Shown piece by piece: positions 48,151 through 58,400 of a DNA stretch of 64,000 nt. This DNA comes from Hygrocybe punicea (taxonomy: Eukaryota; Basidiomycota; Agaricomycetes; Agaricales; Hygrophoraceae): positions 5,875,820-5,939,819 of the forward strand of contig OY744466.1 of assembly GCA_963556145.1 (NCBI GenBank), in the 5' to 3' direction. The position numbers were made by a program, and so were the translations under genes. Numbering within the stretch: the stretch's first letter is position 1; each line of letters starts with the position of its first letter. The notes under the pieces are model-generated. The model made no database searches. It was not told where the DNA came from and was given only the letters and a program-made list of their open reading frames with translations.

Positions 48151-48519
48151 TGCCACAAATGCAACAGGTGGGTTGTATCTGTTCATTCAGCCTGCTCTGA
48201 ACATACCCACCTTACATCTTTGGACTCTTACCCACCCCTTTCCATGTGCCACAGATTTGGTACTTGCTCCTCTATCCTTGTGTTCTGGAATTTATCAATA
48301 TTCACAATTCATCATATTCTCCTAATCACGTCCTGCACCGACTTGCAATCCCCTGAGTCATCTACTTGTAATCCACATTGCTATTTGTTGCCATCAATCA
48401 CGTGATTTGTCATCACCTCATGTTCACCACGAGGCATTCTTCCATTGTTCCAGACAACGACGTTCTGCCTTTGTTCCAGACAACAACATTTGCCTTCATT
48501 CTCCTCAGTTTTTGCCTAA
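48151..48519. other. Upstream region of the homeobox-like gene
   Basis: No gene seen. A short direct repeat CATTGTTCCAGACAACGACGTT / CTTTGTTCCAGACAACAACA-like lies at 48443-48490, just before the start codon at 48520. Confidence 0.5.
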
Positions 48520-49240
48520 ATGAAGTGGATCACCCCAGAATTTACTAAGATCCTCGAGGACAGTTATCCTGATTTTAGGAGATCCACTGGTGAAGATCGT
48601 ATTCGTGTCCTGAAAGGGATCAGGAAACTTTTAAAAAAATCGGCACAACAAACCAACACACAATGGCCCCCAAATATGCAACAGGTCTGTATATTCTAAT
48701 ACTACCCTTCAGATAAGCCTAACAGCATTATACCATGAATACAGAAAATTCAAACTTGGTACCACAATCATCGGTCAAAATTGGAGAGCGACACTGAGGA
48801 TGCTCCGAAATATACAAAGAAGTGGAATGCAAGGTTGGTTACAAGAGAAAAGATGACCAAGGAAATCGACGCTAGGATGGTGGAGCTGTCTGGAGAAACC
48901 GGAGGAAAGCCCGGCTACATCAAGCACTATGGCAAAGCGTGGAGTGATATTTACGGTTCCTTGACCGAAGAGAAAAAACAAGAATTTGAAGCTCTTGCCG
49001 ACGCCTGGAACCAGCAAGGTCCACCCTTGGAAGTCAAACGACGGTACTAATAATCTTCTTTCGTCTGCATGATGCTAATCTTCTACCTTATCCAGCCGAG
49101 CAGCAAAAGATTTCGGTAAGACGGCGATGAAGTTTATGAAGGACATAGATGAGCAGATGGGAGTAAAAATATTCATGTTGGTGGGATTATATATAGTGTT
49201 TTGTAAAAGAGTTAGGCTAAGACTAGCGTTGGGCTTGTGA
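48520..49240 (+). CDS. Small homeobox-like Agaricomycete protein, 3' end captured
   Basis: Exons 48520-48684, 48745-49043 and 49096-49240 join in frame to 202 codons. The N-terminal part (MKWITPEFTKILEDSYPDFR, RVLKGIRKLLKKSAQ) leads to KIQTWYHNHRSKLE, a WxxNHR-like third-helix string as in homeobox-like proteins. Then come KHYGKAWSDIYGSLTEEKKQ, AFEALADAWN-like sequence and DFGKTAMKFMKDIDEQMGVK. The family usually continues after MGVKIFMLVG, but here the sequence runs into TATATAGTGTTTTGTAAAAG, the end of the palindromic element, which supplies the last 20 or so codons. Function is unknown; DNA binding is plausible. Confidence 0.65.
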
Positions 49241-49485
49241 GAAATGGAAAATGTCACCCACTACGCGTACGTTTTTTGCCCTGTGAACGATGTGCTGAAC
49301 ACTGGTTGAAACATGTGCGCCGGTCGAGTAAGCTCGACTCGCGGGGCATATATCATATGATCTGCAGTCATGTATACTTATAACATGATCCCAGCATATA
49401 TGATGAGTAACCGGTTGCTTAACCTAAAGCACAAGTCCGCGGGTCGAGCATGCTCGACCCGCGGCACATGTATATGTATGTTCAT
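49190..49485. mobile_element. Palindromic element, first copy, cut by the gap
   Basis: It begins TATATAGTGTTTTGTAAAAG, followed by GTTAGGCTAAGACTAGC, like the element end near 5130. It carries a first palindrome (GTCGAGTAAGCTCGACTCGC, about 49322) and the perfect 28-bp palindrome at 49437-49464 (core GTCGAGCATGCTCGAC with CCGCGG on both ends). The contig stops 21 bp later. Confidence 0.7.
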
Positions 49486-49685
49486 NNNNNNNNNNNNNNN
49501 NNNNNNNNNNNNNNNNNNNNNNNNNNNNNNNNNNNNNNNNNNNNNNNNNNNNNNNNNNNNNNNNNNNNNNNNNNNNNNNNNNNNNNNNNNNNNNNNNNNN
49601 NNNNNNNNNNNNNNNNNNNNNNNNNNNNNNNNNNNNNNNNNNNNNNNNNNNNNNNNNNNNNNNNNNNNNNNNNNNNNNNNNNNNN
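49486..49685. other. Assembly gap (200 N)
   Basis: Exactly 200 undetermined bases, a placeholder size. The left flank is the palindromic element. The right flank restarts at the sequence of 41147. Confidence 0.99.
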
Positions 49686-50843
49686 GTCCTAAATCATGCC
49701 CTTTTGAATAAGGTGACCCATTCTATCGGAGTGATGGGGTGAAAGGCATACATCCGGAGAAATGCGGAGTCCCTTTTGTCTGTCAGGCATGTACACCGCC
49801 GTTTGGCTCACAGCGTCTCTGGGACCTAAAAAAGGCAGCGCTAGAAATAGATGAAATTTATTTCTGATCCCACTGCAAACCCAATCTAAATTTGGCAGTG
49901 GATGAAAATGACATTGTATTGTGATGGTCACCACAGATCGACTTCTTTACTTACATAATTTTGATCAAATTTAAGCATGGCCCAGCACCAAATCTTGGGC
50001 TGGACTGATCACTGACACCTCAATGTCAGGTCAACATCAATTCCATGTATATTTGATGTCACGGTGGAGTGGTACCAAGGTACCACTCCAGGGGCTCACG
50101 CAGGACTCGAGGGGAAGTCGACTGGATAGGAAGGATGGACTGACTACTACATCTGGAAGGCTACTGACTAGGTCAAACCATGGGAACCTGATCACATGAC
50201 TGACCAGGCACAACTATTATAACGGAAGGATTTAGTGAAAATTGTGGAAGGACTTGGCGAAACAAGGTGATATATTCAAGCTCCGACACAACTCCGAGCC
50301 CAATTTTTGAACCTTCGCCATGTTCAACTTATTCTCAACCATGTCTCTCCGCCATTCCTCTACACTACCAGGATAAAGAATGGCAAGTACATCCCTTTTA
50401 TTCCTTTACTCTTCTACACTGATTGACTTCTTTAACACAGAAGGTGGTGCATGGTGGGCTGGGTGCCGCCAGAGCAGGAGGGAATTTAGTGTAGCTGGCC
50501 TGTATAATAGTAGGCTTGTTCTAAATGGCTCCCCGGGGAGCCATCAAAATTTCCTTATATAGGGGGGGGAAGCCAGGGGCAAATGGCTCCCCTATTATAC
50601 AATTGCGCTGTGAATCTCAGTATTTTTAATCAAGATTAACTTAGATACACAATTCGAGCCTAGCCAATTACGTTGGCTGCGTGATTTGAATAGAACTATA
50701 TTCAGCTTGACAACTTCCTCTACTAGGCAAAAGCCTCCTTCTACTGTAGGGATGGCTTCAGGATGTTGAACGACGGTACGTGCCATTGGATGGGTATACT
50801 AAAGGGTCAGGCTAGGTGAAAAAAGGGGCTGAAGGTATAGTGA

Positions 50844-51625
50844 CGTGGCAAAACGAGGGTCCAAACGGCGCTGGTGGACGTTTGAACACGGCAGAGGGGA
50901 CTTGTTCTGGGGGACAAAGGGGAACAGGAGGCTCTGGGTGCTGAACGAGGGTTGCGGGGGGGGGGGTGGGGGGGGGGTTGTCCGAAAGCTGTGGCTGGGA
51001 ATAGTGGAAAATGTGGGCCGCGCAATGGTGACATGATGGGGCGTCTGAACACAGCAGCAGGGGCTCATTTGGGGAGACGAGGGGGAATGGGGCTCAGGTG
51101 GAACACGGGAGCATGGGGTCGAATAGAGGTGCTTAGGTCGGGGATGGCGAATGCTGTGGGGCTGGGAATAGTGAAAAATGTGGGCCGCGCAATGGCGACA
51201 TGATGGGGCATCTGAACACAGCGGCAGGGGCTTGGGTGGAATGCGGGAGCATGGGATTGAATAGAGGTGCTTGGGTCAAACGCTGTGGGGCTGGGAATAG
51301 TGAAAAATGTGGGCCACACAATGGTGACATGATGGGGCATCTGAACACAGCGGCAGGGGCTCGTTTGGGGAGACAAGGGGGAACGGGGGCTTGGGTGGAA
51401 TGCGGGAGCATGGATCGAATAGAGGTGCTTGGGTTGAATGCTGTGGGGCTGGGAATAGTGAAAAATGTGGGCCGCGCAATGGTGACATGATGGGCATTTG
51501 ATCACAGCGGCGGGTGATCGTTTGGGGAGACGAAGGGGAACGGGGGCTCTGGAGAGTGGAACATGGGAGCGTGGAGTCGAATAGAGGTGCGTGGGGTCAG
51601 GGATGGTGAAATACGGGGGTTGCAC
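50844..51625. repeat. About 160-bp G-rich minisatellite (second copy)
   Basis: Same array as at 42310-43090, with single-base indels (for example one G fewer near 51090 and 51414). Confidence 0.8.
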
Positions 51626-52258
51626 TATGGTGATATGGCATGTCGCACTGGAGCTCTATAAACAACATAGAGGGGCTTCGTTTAGGACGACAAAGGGGAA
51701 CAGAGGGACCTGAAGTGGTGAACGAGGGTCTGCAAGGTTGATCGCAGGTGTGTGAGGTCGGGGATGGTCTAGGTGGGGCTGCAAGGTGGTGATGCGGCAA
51801 GTTCATGGGTGTTCCACAAGGAGGCAGGGACAATTTGTTTGGCGCCATGAGCGAGAATGGAGGTTGAACGGTGTTGTGGGGGGTCGACTGAATGAGCTTG
51901 AGGCCGGGAATGAGGAAAAATGGGTGGACTTCAAGCATGCAAGTGATGTAATCTGAGATGCGAGTTGTCGATGCGTCAACCACAAACTGCGAATGCGAAA
52001 CAAGGACATACATACCTTTGAGTAAATTTTGATCATGTCGCGAAGATGACACGTGAGGACACCAGCGAGATGAAAGAGATTGCGAGCGCAGGGTAAGGCA
52101 CTCCAAGGAATTTTCCAAGACACCTCAGGCTTTCGCACGAGTCAAAGTATGGGCAAGTTGAATTGCCCACTTTATTGTACACTACTTGATGACTTTGTTA
52201 TACAGGAGAACTCGTCGTTCATCATTTGTTGTACATTAAAACCTCAGCCATGGCACAA

Positions 52259-55200
52259 CTATTTGTTCCTGGAACACGTAGTGGCATAATGCCCACATTC
52301 ACCACACTTTCCACATTTACGATGACTGGGGCCATCGCCATCGTCATTATTAAACTTCACCCGTTTGCCCAGCCATTCTCCTTCAATCGCCGAGGCGAGT
52401 CTCTTCTTGCGAGGGCGACCTTTGGTGCGAATAGGTCGAGGAGGTAGGATGGTGGGGCCTGCATCTGCGTCGCGCTGCGCACTGTCCATTACAAGTCAGT
52501 CATACACAAACACGAATGCAACCATAAAGCTTACATCATTGCATCAATATCAGTATTCAGGCTCTTCAGCTCGGCCTCGGTGTGAACATGTCGAAGAACA
52601 TCTTGAAACTTCGTGATGGCTTGGTGATGGATAACTTTTGCTGGTAAGGTTTGAGTGGTGGGTGGAGGCGAAGAGCATCTTTGAAATGGAGATAGATGAA
52701 AAGGGATCAGTGGAGTTGTTGGTGGGTCGTTCTCTGATTTGTTGCATCCAATTCTCACAACATCAGTTGTTGCGATGTCAAGATTTGGTTCTGTGAGCCA
52801 CCTATTCGGTTGCTAAGCACTGTTGCACAATGAGAAACAAATGGCATACCTTTGATTGAAGAGACCTAAATGGAATTGCGCTGGCGATTTCAGCATTCGG
52901 AGTACAGCATAGAAGTGCCGACAGGGTATCCCTAAATTGGTACCCATCATACAGTCGCAAACGGGATGACCAGTATCAAGTAGAGCCAGATAATGAGCAG
53001 CATGTGTCACGTAGTGTTTGATCTCGAAAAATGTCATACAGGTCCTACCACCACTCACAACAAACTGGAGGAGGTATTGTGCTGAAATGCGGATTGTATC
53101 TTCAGAAAAGTTGTCAAGGAGACTCTGAAGGTGAAATTGAGTTAGCTACCATCCCTGGAAATGGAGCAAAATTTGAGAACCTCTGATGCCGTGATGGCTT
53201 TATCTGCTTCATCAACAGGAATGGCGCTACGCTGTATTTCACGAGAAGCCAAAATGTCAGCCTATGAAGAAGTCAGTTTGGAAAGTGCGCTTGAGGGATT
53301 AGGTCCTCACCCAGTTGTGTGATCCTTGCGGAAGGCGGACAGACTCTGCAGTGTAGAATACCGAGGATTCCATCTGCTCGTATGATTTTTGTACAGCATA
53401 TGGAACACAGTGAGAGCGAAGAAGTTGAAGGGGTTCAGCGAAAAGAATATCAGTTTGAGTTGGGTGCCGTAAACGTGCCGTCTGAGGAATGCATCTCAGC
53501 CTGTGCTACAAATTAATTGGAAGAGTGTACTTGCCTGTCGAATATGAAGGGCTTCAAGATCATGCTGGGCTTGGGAATGCTGAATTAAGTTCATCGAGAG
53601 GTCATACGCAGACGTCTTCGAGTCACCTAACAACTTATTGACACGGTTCTCCCCTTCTACATGGCCAGACGTGCGGATGCCACAAGTATAGCATGTCGCA
53701 ACAAAAGTCCATGCCCAGCGTTTACGATCTGGCCAAAGCTCACCCTCAAGGTAAGGTTGCGCAGCTGGAAATTTGGTGAGGAGTTCAGCCCAGGCTTCTT
53801 CGAGGGCTGCAGGAGAAATGGAATAATAGACACTCCAGAATGCTTCCCGGAAGGATTGCATCAAGGGTCCAAGGATTGGCGCCAACTTCTTGACAACATT
53901 ACCATCAAGGTGGTTGAGGCAACGACCATGAAATGAGATCTCTGATTCGGGTTGTCTAGAAACCGCCAAGTCGAGTCCAGTGTCTGCGTCTGAAAAGAAA
54001 ACACACTCCAAACATGTCGGAAGTACTGCAAATAGGCAGTCCAATGCCCATTGATGCTCATTTGCCGTCTCACTAGTATGGAGTGAATAGGCAATATTGC
54101 AAGACGCGAAGAACTGGTCAATGACCACAAAAACATTTAAAGGGGGTCCATACTGGTTTTGAAGCATAGCAATGTCATTAATGATGACATCGTTGAATTG
54201 TTGAGCGATGGAAACTTGGCCCAGAGACATCCAAAATAAGCGCTGGAACTGGCGAGTGGTTTTGTCGACTTGAACATGAAAGATCCATTGGTGATCAGCA
54301 TTCTTTAACTCGGTAAGCTTCTCCACAAGTGCAACAAAATCCCCACCCAAGTTTTGCATAGAATGGCGTGCCTCTTGCCATGCATCGTCAAGGAGATTTG
54401 ATACTTGGCGCAGCGTGAGTGGGTGGTCAGGGAATTGAGCCGACAATAAAGTATGAATTTCACCCCTCCCCAAGGTTTTGATGGGTGCAAGGTCATGAAC
54501 TAAGTCCTTCTGATGCTGAGATGATGGGTTGAATTCAGGGAGATGATCGTCATGAACGGCAGGATGGTTGTGGACGAGGTTGAGGGATGAGAAATAATAA
54601 GTGCTTCCTGGTGAAATCCGGACATTCACGCGACTAAGGCATGAACACCGCTTAGTTTTACCACGACGAAAATCGGCGGGGTCGATGTCCCTGACATGCT
54701 TGACAATGTGCTGCGAGGAGCTGGAGCATCGAAGTCGAAGACGCTTTACTCTGCCTGCAGAATTGTAAGCAAATTACCAAAAAAAATGAGACATGATTCC
54801 TACCCTCTTTATTATGCTCGCTTTCACCTTTCTTCCATTCATATCCCCGACGGCGTTCATATTCATACACGAAATGAACGGCTTCCTCCAACGTGTTGAA
54901 AATCATGTCTACTTGTGGGCGCTGTGGGTTCAGTGGGGCATTTGCAGACTTCTTTGGTGAACCACTTAGCGCTCGTGGTACCGTTGGACCAAATTTAGCT
55001 GTGTGAGGAGTAGGTGTACCGTCTGCAGCATCTGATTCAGAGTCGGTTTCTGGATCAGTGATGTCGCGATCAAAGGCAGAATCAGCAATAGCCACGGCAG
55101 GCTGCATGTGACGTGCACTTGGTGCAAGGTTGTTGGTGCCTTCATCTGTCAGATCCGCATGGGGGAGGCCAATGGAGGACTGAAGCTAAAATAAATTTCA

Positions 55201-56040
55201 GCCACTTTGTCTCGTCAATAAATGATAGCTTACTTTAGCTAACGAGTGAATCGCTGTCAAGTGATGGAGCAGAAGTTCTCGTAACCAATTATGACGAAAT
55301 GTCAACGCCATTTCAAGGGACCAAGGCATCACGTTTGGGTCAGCAAAAGCTTGAATGATGCTCAATGAAATTATCCCACACGACCCGCTGCCAGGTCCTT
55401 GGTACGGAACAGGGAGGGCTTTCTCCGTCCATTTCCCTTGAGTGTCTGTGACGTCCCCTAGAAACCATCGCAATTTATTCAACATTGCTTCATCTGGGGC
55501 CCACTCCAAGGAATTGCCTTGCTGAATGAGCCACTTCTTCATCAGAATGACACACGGTGCCCAGTGCGAATTTTCTTTGTTAAACATGAAGGCGATAATG
55601 TCAGGTGGGTCAGTGAGAAGGGACTCTCAGAGATCCTTTAGGACTTTGGAAAGACAACCTGCACGGTATGCGTTTGTGAGCTGGACATGAAAAATAGACG
55701 GAAGGATTCGGATGAGAGGAGAATCGGCGCGTGAATTGATTTCCATCATGATTTGATAAGCACGTGTGTCCAGAACGTGCTCACCAATCCAGTTCTCATC
55801 GAGCAGCTCGTATAAATTCACAAAGGCAGGGACATCCAAGTCGCTCGGAAACCCATGAAGTTGAGCCATACCTGGGCACTCAAGAAAAGCTTGGAAGTCA
55901 TCAGATCCCAGTAAGTTGTGAGTGTGAACAGCATCAACCACAGAGTTTAGTTTGATCATACGCTGATGAAATAACAGTGCATTCGACCATTTCTGTGCGT
56001 CGCGGAAGAGCCCTTTCAGCATATCTTTTCCATGATACAT
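52259..56040 (-). pseudogene. Ulp1/Mutator-like transposase fusion (second copy)
   Basis: Same gene as 43725-47506, with the same TGA near 55627, the same 48-nt intron and the same frame change near 53524. Shared defects support a single locus seen twice. Confidence 0.8.
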
Positions 56041-56153
56041 GGGTCAGCCGAGATGGACAATTCCCACTCCAAGTGGGCTGGTTTATCTCGGCCGACCAAT
56101 ATCTTTCTCCAGAGCAGATGGCTTGGCCGAGGGTTCCATGTTCGGAGAAGCAT

Positions 56154-56684
56154 GGGTTGGCCGAAGCAGAGGGATATATTGGCTGGCCATGGAACATGGA
56201 TTGGCCGACTGCGCTGGGTATCTTGGCTGGCCATGAAAGGTGGATTGGCCGATGGGTCTGGGTATTTCAGCTGGCCATGAAAGGTGGATTGGCCGACGGG
56301 TCTGGGTATTTCAGCTGGCCATGGAACATGGATTGGCCGACCTGGCTGGGTATTTCGGCTGGCCATGGAACATGGATTGGCCGACCTGGCTGGGTATTTC
56401 AGCTGGCCATGGAACGTGGATTGGCCGACGGGTCTGGGTATTTCAGCTGGCCATGGAACATGGATTGGCCAACCTGGCTGGGTATCTTGGCTGGCCATGG
56501 AACATGGATTGGCCGACCTGGCTGGGTATCTTGGCTGGCCATGGAACATGGATTGGCCGACCTGGCTGGGTATTTCGGCTGGCCATGGAACATGGATTGG
56601 CCGACTTCCCTGTGTATCTCGGCTAGCCATGAAAGGTGGATTGGCTAACGGGTCTGGGAATCTTGGCTGGCCATGGAACAGTGT
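56154..56684. repeat. 44-bp minisatellite (second copy)
   Basis: Eleven units at the same spacing as 47620-48150. An identical unit number would be unusual for two independently evolving arrays. Confidence 0.9.
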
Positions 56685-57053
56685 TGCCACAAATGCAACA
56701 GGTGGGTTGTATCTGTTCATTCAGCCTGCTCTGAACATACCCACCTTACATCTTTGGACTCTTACCCACCCCTTTCCATGTGCCACAGATTTGGTACTTG
56801 CTCCTCTATCCTTGTGTTCTGGAATTTATCAATATTCACAATTCATCATATTCTCCTAATCACGTCCTGCACCGACTTGCAATCCCCTGAGTCATCTACT
56901 TGTAATCCACATTGCTATTTGTTGCCATCAATCACGTGATTTGTCATCACCTCATGTTCACCACGAGGCATTCTTCCATTGTTCCAGACAACGACGTTCT
57001 GCCTTTGTTCCAGACAACAACATTTGCCTTCATTCTCCTCAGTTTTTGCCTAA

Positions 57054-57774
57054 ATGAAGTGGATCACCCCAGAATTTACTAAGATCCTCGAGGACAGTTA
57101 TCCTGATTTTAGGAGATCCACTGGTGAAGATCGTATTCGTGTCCTGAAAGGGATCAGGAAACTTTTAAAAAAATCGGCACAACAAACCAACACACAATGG
57201 CCCCCAAATATGCAACAGGTCTGTATATTCTAATACTACCCTTCAGATAAGCCTAACAGCATTATACCATGAATACAGAAAATTCAAACTTGGTACCACA
57301 ATCATCGGTCAAAATTGGAGAGCGACACTGAGGATGCTCCGAAATATACAAAGAAGTGGAATGCAAGGTTGGTTACAAGAGAAAAGATGACCAAGGAAAT
57401 CGACGCTAGGATGGTGGAGCTGTCTGGAGAAACCGGAGGAAAGCCCGGCTACATCAAGCACTATGGCAAAGCGTGGAGTGATATTTACGGTTCCTTGACC
57501 GAAGAGAAAAAACAAGAATTTGAAGCTCTTGCCGACGCCTGGAACCAGCAAGGTCCACCCTTGGAAGTCAAACGACGGTACTAATAATCTTCTTTCGTCT
57601 GCATGATGCTAATCTTCTACCTTATCCAGCCGAGCAGCAAAAGATTTCGGTAAGACGGCGATGAAGTTTATGAAGGACATAGATGAGCAGATGGGAGTAA
57701 AAATATTCATGTTGGTGGGATTATATATAGTGTTTTGTAAAAGAGTTAGGCTAAGACTAGCGTTGGGCTTGTGA
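57054..57774 (+). CDS. Small homeobox-like protein (second copy)
   Basis: Same three-exon model as 48520-49240 (exons 57054-57218, 57279-57577, 57630-57774). Same truncation by the palindromic element. Confidence 0.65.
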
Positions 57775-58310
57775 GAAATGGAAAATGTCACCCACTACGC
57801 GTACGTTTTTTGCCCTGTGAACGATGTGCTGAACACTGGTTGAAACATGTGCGCCGGTCGAGTAAGCTCGACTCGCGGGGCATATATCATATGATCTGCA
57901 GTCATGTATACTTATAACATGATCCCAGCATATATGATGAGTAACCGGTTGCTTAACCTAAAGCACAAGTCCGCGGGTCGAGCATGCTCGACCCGCGGCA
58001 CATGTATATGTATGTTCATCGACGGGTTCGATCTGACGTACATGTGCCGCGGGTCGAGCATGCTCGACCCGCGGACTTGCAGCCTTACGAGAGTATTCGA
58101 ATATACTATTATAAATTATGAAATCACTTATAGCAGCCGCGGGTCGAGCATGCTCGACCCGCGGCACATGTACGTCAGATCGAACCCGTCGATGAACATA
58201 CATATACATGTGCCGCGGGTCGAGCATGCTCGACCCGCGGACTTGCAGCCTTACGAGGGTATTCGAATATACTATTATAAATTATAAAATCACTTATAGT
58301 AACCCACGAG
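57724..58310. mobile_element. Palindromic element with four 28-bp hairpins
   Basis: It starts TATATAGTGTTTTGTAAAAG inside the homeobox-like gene. Perfect 28-bp palindromes (CCGCGG ends, GTCGAGCATGCTCGAC core) are at 57971-57998, 58047-58074, 58137-58164 and 58213-58240. The segment CATCGACGGGTTCGATCTGA occurs in both orientations between them. CTTGCAGCCTTACGAG ... ATCACTTATAG is a direct repeat of about 59 bp (58076-58134, 58242-58300). It ends about 90 bp before the next gene. No transposase. Confidence 0.75.
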
Positions 58311-58400
58311 ATTGACACGTGGTTGCCATGAGGCCGCCACCCGACGACAACTGGCCAGGCGCACTCAGCCACGAACTTTAATCAATCGTTTGTATCCGTA

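Larger units (their letters stand above)
41147..49485. repeat. 8.3-kb unit, first copy (contig end)
   Basis: It aligns with 49686-58019 over its full length at an offset near 8534. The only differences I noticed are single-base ones, mostly in homopolymers (for example GCGGGAG versus GCGGAG near 41227, AAAAA versus AAAA near 42010). It ends at TATGTTCAT, directly before the N gap. Confidence 0.9.
49686..58019. repeat. 8.3-kb unit, second copy (contig start)
   Basis: It matches 41147-49485 from first to last base. It begins inside the last exon of the HNH gene (GTCCTAAATCATGCCC) and carries only the last 58 bases of it. From 58020 the sequence goes on beyond the point where the first copy stops. 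Confidence 0.9.

Noticed and set aside
47443..48325. Long open frames in several frames on both strands
   Set aside because: They are produced by the stop-poor 44-bp repeat and overlap one another; no family motif.
41147..58019. Recent tandem segmental duplication
   Set aside because: The unit limits coincide exactly with the contig ends at a 200-N gap, which is better explained by an unmerged overlap.
57971..58240. CRISPR-like array
   Set aside because: The spaced palindromes are few, the spacers are themselves repeated, and the setting is a fungal genome.
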